A stretch of 64,000 bases of DNA from Nesterenkonia salmonea. Its GTDB lineage: Bacteria; Actinomycetota; Actinomycetes; Actinomycetales; Micrococcaceae. The notes under the pieces are model-generated. The model ran no database searches, had not been told where the DNA came from, and saw only the letters and a list, made by a program, of their open reading frames with translations. The position numbers were made by a program, and so were the translations under genes. Positions 35,129-43,211 of the stretch are shown piece after piece (the first letter of the stretch is position 1; each line of letters begins with the position of its first letter). The DNA lies in NCBI RefSeq assembly GCF_005771525.1, contig NZ_VAVZ01000003.1, forward strand, positions 577 to 64,576, read 5' to 3'.

Positions 35129-35263
35129 ATGCAATCCATCCGATTGAAGAGTCTCGCCACGATGGCCTTGGCTGCTATCGGCCTTCTTGGCGTTGGGGCG
35201 TTCGCCCTTATGTCCCCCGCTAGCGGGTCGCTAGGCGCCGCAGCCAGTGCTGAATATTGGTGA
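35129..35263 (+). CDS. 44-residue exported or membrane peptide
   Basis: ATG 35129 has AGGAG 6 bases upstream, the best ribosome site in this region. The product begins MQSIRLKSLATMALAAIG, continues with a hydrophobic core (LLGVGAFALMSP) and ends SGSLGAAASAEYW. It has a basic n-region, an h-region and an Ala-x-Ala-like end, i.e. almost nothing but a signal peptide. It could be a peptide signal precursor or a small membrane protein. A perfect 16-bp terminator stem follows 82 bases later. No family recognised. Confidence 0.55.
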   Translation: MQSIRLKSLATMALAAIGLLGVGAFALMSPASGSLGAAASAEYW

Positions 35264-35345
35264 ACCTGCGGAAGCGGCCTCGTGGATTCGTGGTGCGCCC
35301 GTAATGGTTGCGGACCTGGGATCTAACCACAGTCTCGAAATTCTG

Positions 35346-35392
35346 GAGGGACCTTTCACCGCCCATGGGGAGCGCACGGTGAAAGGTCCCTC
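35346..35392. terminator. Strong bidirectional hairpin terminator
   Basis: GAGGGACCTTTCACCG (35346-35361) and CGGTGAAAGGTCCCTC (35377-35392) form a perfect 16-bp stem with a 15-base loop. It separates the small peptide gene from the convergent YihY gene. Confidence 0.85.
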
Positions 35393-35417
35393 TCAGCGAG
35401 AATTTGAGCGCGGGCGG

Positions 35418-36680
35418 CTAGACATCATTGGGGTGTCTGCGCCAGAGCTCATCGGGGTCGTTGGTGGTGCCCTCAGACAGCCGCAGCGCACGCCCTGAGG
35501 CCACCAACTGCTCATGCTTGGCATGCTTCTTCTTGGACCCTTTGGTCTCCCTGGGCCGGAGCATGATGGTGCGCTCGGCAACAATGCCCGCCTGGAGCTG
35601 CCGACCACGTTCCAGCTCAGCATCCAACTCCGCACCCAGCAACAGCACCATGTTCATGATGTACACCCAGAACAGGAAGATAATGACGCTCGCCAGCGCC
35701 CCATAGGTGGCCTCATAGTTGGCAAAGTTCATCACATAGACCGCGATGCCAGCGGTGGTGAGGATCATGACCAGGATCGTGATCAGAGCGCCTGCGGAGG
35801 TCCACTTCAGTCCCGACTGACGGATGTTCGGCGTCGTCGAATACAGCATGGCAATCCCAGCCGCCGCCACAAGGATGAGCACCACAGGGGTCGCCCAGTT
35901 CCACACGGTCACCGCGGTGTCCCCCAGGCCGATAGTGCTGCCCACCGCTTGGGCGATAGGGCCGGAGACCACCAGCATCATGCCGGCTGCCGCCACAAGC
36001 AGAATAAGCACCACTGTGACCACGTACACCAGGGGGCGCAGCTTGAGGATGGAGCGGCCTTCTTCCACTTCCCAGATCCGGTTCATTGCCCGGGAGAAGC
36101 CATTGACGTAGTTCGACGCCGTCCAGATCGCCAGGAGAATTCCGACAACCAGACCCAGCCCAGCTCCCCCAACACCAGTGATGTTGTCCATGACCGTACC
36201 GACGGTCTCCATGACGTCAGGATCTCCGTTGGTCAGGTCATCCACCATGTCCACGAAGAATCCCGTCACACGGTCCTCCTCACCGGCCAGACCGAGAATG
36301 GAGACCAGGGCGATAAGCCCAGGAAAGATCGACAAGACCGCGTAATAGGTCAGCCCGGCAGCTAAGTCGGTACAGCTGTCGCGCCCGAACTCGCTGAACG
36401 TCCGTTTGAGGCTGTACTTCCAGGTCGCCTTGGTGAGCTTCATGGGCGATTCCACTTTGTGGTCATCCTGGGCTGCACGTTCCCCGTCAGCGTGCTCCTC
36501 CCGCTGGCGGGCCTTCACCATATACGGCTGGTCTGCGGCGGCGGAGACGGTGCCGGGCTCCGAGGCGTCCTGGTACGTAGCCGTCTCATCGAAGATGTCT
36601 GTGTTTTCTTCTCCCCGGAGCCGCACCTGGTGAGGCTCAAGACCGGTGGGCACGGCGGGGTGATCCTGGGAAGCGTTCAT
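35418..36680 (-). CDS. YihY/virulence factor BrkB-family membrane protein
   Basis: 420 residues. A hydrophilic N-terminal extension of about 80 residues is followed by six hydrophobic segments. BrkB signatures are DLAAGLTYYAVLSIFPGLIALVS-type (near 105-127), WTASNYVNGFSRAMNRIWEV and YGALASVIIFLFWVYIMNM. The tail is basic. An inner-membrane protein, not a ribonuclease despite old names; function not established. TACTGT stands 6 bases before the ATG, predicting a leaderless mRNA. Confidence 0.88.
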   Translation of the reverse strand: MNASQDHPAVPTGLEPHQVRLRGEENTDIFDETATYQDASEPGTVSAAADQPYMVKARQREEHADGERAAQDDHKVESPMKLTKATWKYSLKRTFSEFGRDSCTDLAAGLTYYAVLSIFPGLIALVSILGLAGEEDRVTGFFVDMVDDLTNGDPDVMETVGTVMDNITGVGGAGLGLVVGILLAIWTASNYVNGFSRAMNRIWEVEEGRSILKLRPLVYVVTVVLILLVAAAGMMLVVSGPIAQAVGSTIGLGDTAVTVWNWATPVVLILVAAAGIAMLYSTTPNIRQSGLKWTSAGALITILVMILTTAGIAVYVMNFANYEATYGALASVIIFLFWVYIMNMVLLLGAELDAELERGRQLQAGIVAERTIMLRPRETKGSKKKHAKHEQLVASGRALRLSEGTTNDPDELWRRHPNDV

Positions 36681-36686
36681 GGTTCC

Positions 36687-36692
36687 ACAGTA
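36687..36692 (-). promoter_or_regulatory. -10 element, leaderless YihY gene
   Basis: TACTGT on the minus strand, 6 bases before the YihY ATG. Confidence 0.4.
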
Positions 36693-36733
36693 TCCGGATG
36701 TTTCCTGGACAGCCCGTATGCAGGGCCGTGACG

Positions 36734-37111
36734 TTACGTTGAGGATTCACCCTCAGGGTCCGTGGCCCGGTCCCGGCGAGTCTTCAACAAGTCATCGGTG
36801 TGGGTGATCTCCGCAGGCAGAGAGTTGTTGAGGTACCCGGAACGGGCGATGGCCATGGAGCCCACCGCGGAGGTCAGCAGTTGGGCTATTACCGCCACAG
36901 CTGCCTTCACCAGATTCAGCCCGCTGAAGTCCATCAGCAGCGCGCCTATCACGATGGACGCCACCCCCAGGCCCGCAGAGGTTCCGACTGCCGATGCACG
37001 GAGGTAGAGGTCTGGCAGCCTGAAGAGGCCGATGCCGGCCACGATGATGGTCAAGATGCCCAGGAAGATGAACACCAGGCCGGCCCCGTGCATGATGTCG
37101 TGGAGTTCCAT
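36734..37111 (-). CDS. mnhG: Mrp Na+/H+ antiporter subunit G
   Basis: 125 residues, three helices, with FIFLGILTIIVAGIGLFRLPD and YLRASAVGTSAGLGVASIVIG characteristic of MnhG/MrpG. The C-terminus is hydrophilic. Last gene of the antiporter operon; its ATG overlaps the last base of mnhF. Structural subunit of the membrane complex that exchanges cytoplasmic Na+ for H+. Confidence 0.9.
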   Translation of the reverse strand: MELHDIMHGAGLVFIFLGILTIIVAGIGLFRLPDLYLRASAVGTSAGLGVASIVIGALLMDFSGLNLVKAAVAVIAQLLTSAVGSMAIARSGYLNNSLPAEITHTDDLLKTRRDRATDPEGESST

Positions 37112-37374
37112 CAGCGCCGTCCTCCTGATCCAAGTCGGGCCATTGAGATCGCAGCCATGAACCCGAGAAGGGTGGCGATAAGAATGATGTCGAACAGGGC
37201 CTCGATATTGGCTCGGAGTCCGATGAGCGCGATGAACCCGATAATCGCGAAGAAAATGAGGTCCGCAGCCACCGCCCGGTCTGTGATCTTTGGGCCGAGG
37301 TAGGCGCGTACGCCAGCCAGGAGCATCCCGAGTCCCAGCAGGATCAGCGCTATTTCCAATGTGATCTCAGACAT
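37111..37374 (-). CDS. mnhF: Mrp Na+/H+ antiporter subunit F
   Basis: 87 residues, three helices: ALILLGLGMLLAGVRAYLGP, RAVAADLIFFAIIGFIALIG, IILIATLLGFMAAISMARL. MnhF/MrpF by length, topology and D-R-A-V-A-x-D motif. It overlaps both neighbours by one base, so translation is coupled. Confidence 0.9.
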   Translation of the reverse strand: MSEITLEIALILLGLGMLLAGVRAYLGPKITDRAVAADLIFFAIIGFIALIGLRANIEALFDIILIATLLGFMAAISMARLGSGGRR

Positions 37375-37805
37375 CAGCGCACCTCACCTTCTGGCGGCTC
37401 ATCGACAGGGACGACGTCGGGGACCCGGATGGGACGTGACAAGTCACCTGGGGAGCGCCGGAGGGCGCGAAGCATCCTGTCTTCCATCTCCTGGATTTCC
37501 TCCACGAGGGACTCCCTGGATTCAACGAACATGCCGTGCACATAGAGGATCTTGTGTTCACGTGAAATCGACAGGGTCAGTGTCCCTGGGGTCAGGGTGA
37601 TGAAGCAGGAGATAAGAGTCCATTCGGTGTCAGACTCACTGGCCGCCGGGACCGCGATGATGGCCGGGGACATCTTCATCCGCCTCTTGGGCCGGAGGAC
37701 ATCCAAGGTGACGTAGACATTGGCCAGCACGAATGCCTTGATGTACCAGAGCAGGAAGCTCACCATGCGCCAGGGCCAAGAGGCCAAGGAGGTAGTGGTA
37801 CTCAT
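37374..37805 (-). CDS. mnhE: Mrp Na+/H+ antiporter subunit E
   Basis: 143 residues. MnhE features: an N-terminal helix (MVSFLLWYIKAFVLANVYVTL), VLRPKRRMKMSPAIIAVP, LISCFITLTPGTLTLSIS and the soluble ending ILYVHGMF. The tail is longer and more charged than usual. It overlaps mnhD by 4 bases. Confidence 0.9.
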   Translation of the reverse strand: MSTTTSLASWPWRMVSFLLWYIKAFVLANVYVTLDVLRPKRRMKMSPAIIAVPAASESDTEWTLISCFITLTPGTLTLSISREHKILYVHGMFVESRESLVEEIQEMEDRMLRALRRSPGDLSRPIRVPDVVPVDEPPEGEVR

Positions 37806-39412
37806 GCGTCCATCACCGCCTCAACGTAACCTTCAGGGTTCAACAGGTTCTCGGCGGCAGTCTCCGACAGCAGCATCAGCAGCTCGGCTCCGAAACCGAA
37901 GAAGACGGTGATCGCAGCAAGGATGGCACCCGGGATGATGAGCTTCACGGGAACTTTGACAGCCCGCTGACCGGAGAGAACCGCAGACATCGCAGCTGTT
38001 GGTGGGCCAATGGTCAGAGTGGGGTTCTCCGCCTGTGCCTGCACACGGAGGTAACGCTTGCCGTGCATCTTCTCCTGATACTCCAGCGCGTTGTCCTCCA
38101 GGTCAGCCGGAGGCTTGCCCATAAACACGCCTACCCAGATCTTGAGCATCGACAACAGGGTGAAGACACTGACGATCACCGCTACTGCTGCCACCCAGTA
38201 ATGAGCCTGTTCGAGGGTCGCCTGGATGATGGTGAACTTTGCCACGAACCCGGAGAACGGCGGCAGACCCGCCAGTGAGAGCGCAGCGATCATGAAGGTG
38301 ATGGCGATCAGCGGCTCACGTTTGAGCATGCCACCGAGCTTGTCGATCTCCCCAGTGCCGTAGGTCTCTTCAATGGCACCAGTGGACATGAACAGGCTGG
38401 CTTTCACAATCATGTGGTGCAGCAGGTAGAAGATGCCTGCCGTCAGGCCTAGGCCGGTGAACAGGCCAACGCCGATGAGAATGTAGCCGATCTGACTGAT
38501 CATGTGGAAGACCAGAATGGACCGCGTGGTCTTCTCTCCTATTGCCCCCAGCACACCGATCAGCATTGTCAGGCTGGTCACCACCAACGCGATCCACAGG
38601 AAGCGCTCATCACCGTCAAACAACACCGAGTAGATGCGGTAGATCGCGTAGATCGAGACTTTCGTGTGGATCCCAGAAAACAGAGCTGTGACCGCAGGTG
38701 AGGTCATCGGATAGGTGCGGGTCAACCAGCCATGCACAGGCACCACGGCGGCCTTGATGCCGATGGCCGTGAGGACGACGGCACCGCCGACTGCCACTGC
38801 CGGATCCTCCGCAGCTGCCCCATGCAGCTCAGCGAGGTTGACGGTGCCAGCTGTGCCGTAGACGATCCCGATACCGAACAGCAGCAGTGTTGAGGCAAGG
38901 AGGTTTACTGAGACGTAGATGCGTGCTCCGTGGGCGCCAAGTTTGGCTCCCATCATCGCCAGCAGACCGTAGCTCGGGAGGAGCATGACCTCGATGAACA
39001 CGAAGAGGTTGAAGATGTCACCAGTCATCAGAGCCCCTGCCACACCGGCCATGAGGATCAGGACGAACGGGTGGTAGAACCGGGACCGCGCCTCGTGAGT
39101 CGCCATGGCGAACATGACGCTGGTGATGCCCAAAATGGTGATGATCATCAGCACCAGGGAGTTCAGGGCGTCGACCACAAACGGGATGGCCACCTGAGGT
39201 GTGAAGTCCCAGAACCCTACTTTGTGAGCCAGCACTGTTCCGTCATGCGTGGCGATCACCAGCAGGAGGGAGAAGACGAACATGGCAGACAGCGTGCCTA
39301 GGCTGATGATGTGCCGGGCACGTTTGCTCTTGCGCAGTGCCGCGCCCAAAGCGCCCATCAGCAGCGGGATGCCGACCAGCAGAGGCAGCAGTGGTGGGAG
39401 GATCTCAGTCAC
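37802..39412 (-). CDS. mnhD: Mrp Na+/H+ antiporter subunit D
   Basis: 536 residues, about 14 helices, NuoN/NuoM-like proton channel fold. Conserved segments: LMAGVAGALMTGDIFNLFVFIEVMLL, KAAVVPVHGWLTRTYPMTSP and LHHMIVKASLFMSTGAIE with the buried Lys and Glu residues used in proton transfer. The C-terminus has a hydrophilic stretch before the last helix. Operon member with 4-base overlaps on both sides. Confidence 0.94.
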   Translation of the reverse strand: MTEILPPLLPLLVGIPLLMGALGAALRKSKRARHIISLGTLSAMFVFSLLLVIATHDGTVLAHKVGFWDFTPQVAIPFVVDALNSLVLMIITILGITSVMFAMATHEARSRFYHPFVLILMAGVAGALMTGDIFNLFVFIEVMLLPSYGLLAMMGAKLGAHGARIYVSVNLLASTLLLFGIGIVYGTAGTVNLAELHGAAAEDPAVAVGGAVVLTAIGIKAAVVPVHGWLTRTYPMTSPAVTALFSGIHTKVSIYAIYRIYSVLFDGDERFLWIALVVTSLTMLIGVLGAIGEKTTRSILVFHMISQIGYILIGVGLFTGLGLTAGIFYLLHHMIVKASLFMSTGAIEETYGTGEIDKLGGMLKREPLIAITFMIAALSLAGLPPFSGFVAKFTIIQATLEQAHYWVAAVAVIVSVFTLLSMLKIWVGVFMGKPPADLEDNALEYQEKMHGKRYLRVQAQAENPTLTIGPPTAAMSAVLSGQRAVKVPVKLIIPGAILAAITVFFGFGAELLMLLSETAAENLLNPEGYVEAVMDA

Positions 39413-39939
39413 TGTGGGTCCTCCTTTCCCTGGTGGTGGCCCGTTCCTTCATCGGCATTGGGAGCCTCCGCAGAGTCGTCGTCCTGGGCTTCGAAATCGT
39501 GCACAGGACTCATGGGGGAAGCGTCCGCACCTCCGGTACCGGCGGCCACGGCGCCGCTGGAGCTAGTGTCCACCGAGGAGCTGACGGCGTCGTCAGTGTC
39601 TGCCGAAGTCAGCACTTTGGCCGGTGATTCCTCATCGTTCTCCGTATCGTCATCATGGGTGGTGGTGATCGCCAGGGTAATCATGAACATAGTGATGGAG
39701 AAAGCGATCACGATGGCCGTCAGCACGAAAGCCTGAGGCAGCGGGTCTCCGCCTTCTCCGTAGTCGGAGGTGCCGATGTAGGGCACCCCGCGGTAGGCGG
39801 TGTTACCGGCTGCAAAGAGCAGCAGGTTGGCGGCGTGGCTTGCCATGACGAATCCGAGCACAATGCGAACCATGCCCCGCTGCATGAACAGGTACACAGC
39901 TGCCGCGGTGAGCAGGCCTACTGCTATAGCAATACTCAT
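39409..39939 (-). CDS. mnhC: Mrp Na+/H+ antiporter subunit C with acidic tail
   Basis: 176 residues. The first 100 form the three-helix NuoK-like subunit (GMVRIVLGFVMASHAANLLL, DPLPQAFVLTAIVIAFSITM). The remaining 75 are an acidic low-complexity tail (HDDDTENDEES, EAQDDDSAEAPNADE) not found in standard MnhC of about 115 residues. The tail may reflect salt adaptation. Confidence 0.92.
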   Translation of the reverse strand: MSIAIAVGLLTAAAVYLFMQRGMVRIVLGFVMASHAANLLLFAAGNTAYRGVPYIGTSDYGEGGDPLPQAFVLTAIVIAFSITMFMITLAITTTHDDDTENDEESPAKVLTSADTDDAVSSSVDTSSSGAVAAGTGGADASPMSPVHDFEAQDDDSAEAPNADEGTGHHQGKEDPQ

Positions 39940-42900
39940 CGGGCCTCATCTCCCCTGCTGGTGCCCTTGTGGCAGGCTCGGGGCTCCGGATGCCAGCCCT
40001 CACCCTCTGCTTCCAGAGGCACATCTCCGGGGTCGTCACCGGCGTGCATCTCGATGCGTTCGATTTGGCTGGTCTTCTGGCCCTGGGACTTCATATGGGC
40101 TTTGAGCAGTTCGGCCGGGTAGCGCTGGGCTTGCCCGAGACGATCCAACGCCACCAGCACCGCACCGATGACCGCCAGGTAGATACCGACGTCGAAGATC
40201 AGTGCCGTGGTGAGCGTGAAGCCTGCTTCAGTTCCCCACGGAAGCGGCAGACCTTCGAAGATGACGATGGGCCTCAGGTAGGAGCCCTCTGCCCCGTCCA
40301 GGAAACCGAAGAGCCCGATCACGGCACCGACGGCGATTCCTCCAACAATGATCAGCGCGTAGTCGAAGCGCAGTTTGACCGCAGAGTCCGAGGGCGCCAC
40401 CAGGTACCGCAGGGCGAAGAACCCGCCGAGCACCAGTGCGGAAATGAAACCACCGCCGGAGTCGTAGTGGCCGCGCAGCAGCAGAACCAGAGACAGCAGC
40501 ACAATGAAGGGCGCCATCCAGTTGAACACGCTACGCATCGCCTGAGTGTTGTCTGCCGCGTGGTCCAACGGAGTGCCGATCCACAGTTTGGACTCAGCAG
40601 GATGCGAATCCGAGGTGGAGAATGCAGAGTTCAGCACCGCCAAGATCGCGAAACCGGCCACTCCCAACACTGTCAGCTCACCGAAGGTGTCGAGGGCACG
40701 GAAGTCGACCAGGATGGAGTTGACAGTGTTCAGCGCCCCGACCGTCTCATAGGTCTCTTCCAGGTACCACTGGGCGGCAGGTGACTGACCGCGCCGGCCA
40801 GTCAGGGCGTAGGCCGCCACGAAGGCCGCCACGCCGAAAACAATAGCGACGACGGCAGATACCGCCGTGCGGGACCGTGAAACCTGGTGGAACTTGCGTG
40901 GGAGTTTCCGCAGCACCAACACCAGCACCACCACGGTCAGGATCTCCACCAGCAGCTGGGTCATGCCCACATCCACAGCGCCGAGGGCGAAGTACCAGGC
41001 GCCGACCACAAATCCTGCGCCACCTGCCAGGACGACTGCCGCAGTCCGCGACTGGGTGATAACCGTTCCCAGGAGGAAGAACGCCAAGAGTCCGATGAGC
41101 ACCCAGTCGGTCATGCGGGTATGCCCGGGGGTGAACTCGCCGACGTCACCGACGTTGAGCACACCCGCGATGAAGATGCCGACCAGGAAGATGCCGGGGG
41201 CTGCAAGGTGCACGCCGTGGATATCGGTCCGCGTGATATCACCGACCCGGCGGCCGAAGGCGATGCTGCCGGTACGCATCTTCTCCACCACTCCGACGCC
41301 CGTCCAGGGAAAGATCTGCCGGGGAATAAAGCTGTCGAGCCGGGTTCGGCTGAGCACAGCAACGAGACCCACACCCATGATAATCACTGAGAGCATCAGG
41401 TCAGTGCTGAGACCGCCGTAGAGGTAGAAGTATGGCTCGTAGCTGGAAGTGGTCGACGCCTGCGTGGAGGCGGTCAACAACCCGTCGAAGAGGAAGGGCA
41501 CGAAACCTAAGATTGCCCCTGCAACAGCTGGCAGCAGTGCAGGAGCGTAGAAGGCTAGTGGGGCTTCATGGGCGGTTTCGGCCGCTATAGGCTCTTTGGC
41601 GTCGTCGTGCTTGCCCGTGCCGGAGTAGCTGGTGAAGACGCCGAGGACGATCCGGCCGCAGTAGGCGAACGTGCCCACCGCTGCGAGCACAGCCAACAGC
41701 GTGATGGTCCAGGTCAGCCCCGGGCCGAACAGTGCAGGGTCCTCGCCCGCAGAAAGGAAGCCCTTAAGCAGGTTCTCCTTGGACACAAACCCGAACAGCG
41801 GCGGGATGCCCGCCATGGACAGGCAGCCCAACACGGTGATGATGAAACTCACCGGCATGGCCTTGCGCAGCCCGTTGAGCTCACGGATATCCCGGGAGTG
41901 CGCCTCATGTTCGATGATGCCGACCATCATGAACAAGCTGGACTTGAACAGGGCGTGGGCGATGACGTGGATAGTGGCCGCAGCGATCGCGGTGGGGGTT
42001 CCGATGCCAATAATGGCCACCAGGAAACCCAACTGGGAGACCGTGGAATAGGCCATGATCTCTTTGATGTCATGGCGCTGCAGCGCAAACAGCGCACCAA
42101 TGAGCGCGGTGATCAGACCGCACACGATCAGCAGCGTCTGCCAGACCAGGACTCCCTCAAAGACCGGGGAGAACCGCAGCAGGAGGTAGATCCCGGCCTT
42201 CACCATCGCCGCAGCGTGCAGGTAGGCACTCACCGGGGCGGGGGCGACCATGGCATCGGGCAACCACAGATGGAACGGGAACTGCGCAGACTTGGTGAAG
42301 GCAGCGAAGGCGATAAGGACCGCCACCACACCGGTGAAGACGGCGTCGTCCCCCCACACCTGATGCTGCAGGGCCTCCGACAGGCTCGTGGTGCCGGTGC
42401 GCACAATAATCCACAGCACCGCAGTCAACAGGCCGAGGCCGCCGGCCATAGTGATCAGTAGAGTGCGCTGCGCCGGGGCTGGCGCCTTGTCTCCAGACCG
42501 ATTAATGAGGAAGAACGAGCAGAGAGTGGTGAACTCCCAGAACACGAACAACAGGATCATGTCATCGGCGAGCACCATGCCCGACATGGCGAAGACGAAC
42601 AGCAGCATCCAGATGTAGTAGTCGCCGGTCTTCTTCTTCACCGAGAAGTAGCGAGCGCTGTAGGCCATCACCAGCGCGCCGATGAAGAGCACCAGCAGCA
42701 GAAACACCATGCCGAGCCCGTCAAGCCGGAGGCTTATGCCCACATCCACTGTGGGAATCCACGGCAAGTACTCGTCGACAGTCTCCCCCGCGATGAGATC
42801 GGGAAGCCACATGAGGCTGAAACTGCCCATCACCAGCAGCGCAACGGCAGCGAACCAGCCGGTGTCGCGGCCCAGAAACTTATGCACCGCGGCTGCTGCA

Positions 42901-42944
42901 GGGACCAGCAGGAGTGTGAGGAACAGCAGGACCAGCAGTGTCAC
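39936..42944 (-). CDS. mnhA: Mrp Na+/H+ antiporter subunit A/B fusion
   Basis: 1002 residues from GTG 42944, giving the usual VTLLVLLFLTLLLVPAA start. The NuoL-like part has LFVFWEFTTLCSFFLINR, FPFHLWLPDAMVAPAPVSAYLHAAAMVKAG and ALFKSSLFMMVGIIEHEAHS-type motifs. After about residue 780 the MnhB part follows (SVFNWMAPFIVLLSLVLLLR, GHYDSGGGFISALVLGGFFAL). The carboxyl tail is hydrophilic. First gene of the operon; essential for Na+ efflux and pH homeostasis in alkaline or saline settings. Confidence 0.93.
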   Translation of the reverse strand: MTLLVLLFLTLLLVPAAAAVHKFLGRDTGWFAAVALLVMGSFSLMWLPDLIAGETVDEYLPWIPTVDVGISLRLDGLGMVFLLLVLFIGALVMAYSARYFSVKKKTGDYYIWMLLFVFAMSGMVLADDMILLFVFWEFTTLCSFFLINRSGDKAPAPAQRTLLITMAGGLGLLTAVLWIIVRTGTTSLSEALQHQVWGDDAVFTGVVAVLIAFAAFTKSAQFPFHLWLPDAMVAPAPVSAYLHAAAMVKAGIYLLLRFSPVFEGVLVWQTLLIVCGLITALIGALFALQRHDIKEIMAYSTVSQLGFLVAIIGIGTPTAIAAATIHVIAHALFKSSLFMMVGIIEHEAHSRDIRELNGLRKAMPVSFIITVLGCLSMAGIPPLFGFVSKENLLKGFLSAGEDPALFGPGLTWTITLLAVLAAVGTFAYCGRIVLGVFTSYSGTGKHDDAKEPIAAETAHEAPLAFYAPALLPAVAGAILGFVPFLFDGLLTASTQASTTSSYEPYFYLYGGLSTDLMLSVIIMGVGLVAVLSRTRLDSFIPRQIFPWTGVGVVEKMRTGSIAFGRRVGDITRTDIHGVHLAAPGIFLVGIFIAGVLNVGDVGEFTPGHTRMTDWVLIGLLAFFLLGTVITQSRTAAVVLAGGAGFVVGAWYFALGAVDVGMTQLLVEILTVVVLVLVLRKLPRKFHQVSRSRTAVSAVVAIVFGVAAFVAAYALTGRRGQSPAAQWYLEETYETVGALNTVNSILVDFRALDTFGELTVLGVAGFAILAVLNSAFSTSDSHPAESKLWIGTPLDHAADNTQAMRSVFNWMAPFIVLLSLVLLLRGHYDSGGGFISALVLGGFFALRYLVAPSDSAVKLRFDYALIIVGGIAVGAVIGLFGFLDGAEGSYLRPIVIFEGLPLPWGTEAGFTLTTALIFDVGIYLAVIGAVLVALDRLGQAQRYPAELLKAHMKSQGQKTSQIERIEMHAGDDPGDVPLEAEGEGWHPEPRACHKGTSRGDEAR

Positions 42945-43211
42945 CGAGTACCCCCCGCCAGCGCCGGGGCAGACGGAAGAGCTACGCGGCACACTGCGGG
43001 CAGAGGCCTTGGCGACATGTCAGCCTCCTGTGTGCTCGTTTTCGGTCAATCGGGTGCGATGAAGCGTCACATGCGCTCAGAGCATCCTACATTTGCTCCA
43101 ATGAACGCAGTGTTGCGACTGCTTCCGCCGACCAGACTTCCCGGCACACCGCCCCTTACCCTAGCGAGTTCATGGGTGGGCGAGCAACGAGCCACCGGTT
43201 GGACAGCGCGA

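Noticed and set aside
35247-35498. Plus-strand ORF overlapping the small peptide gene in another frame
   Set aside because: It runs through the 16-bp terminator stem and then antisense to the YihY gene; composition is not coding.
39969-42461. Long plus-strand ORFs opposite mnhA
   Set aside because: His/Gln/Arg-rich translations typical of antisense frames in high-GC DNA, with no start signals.
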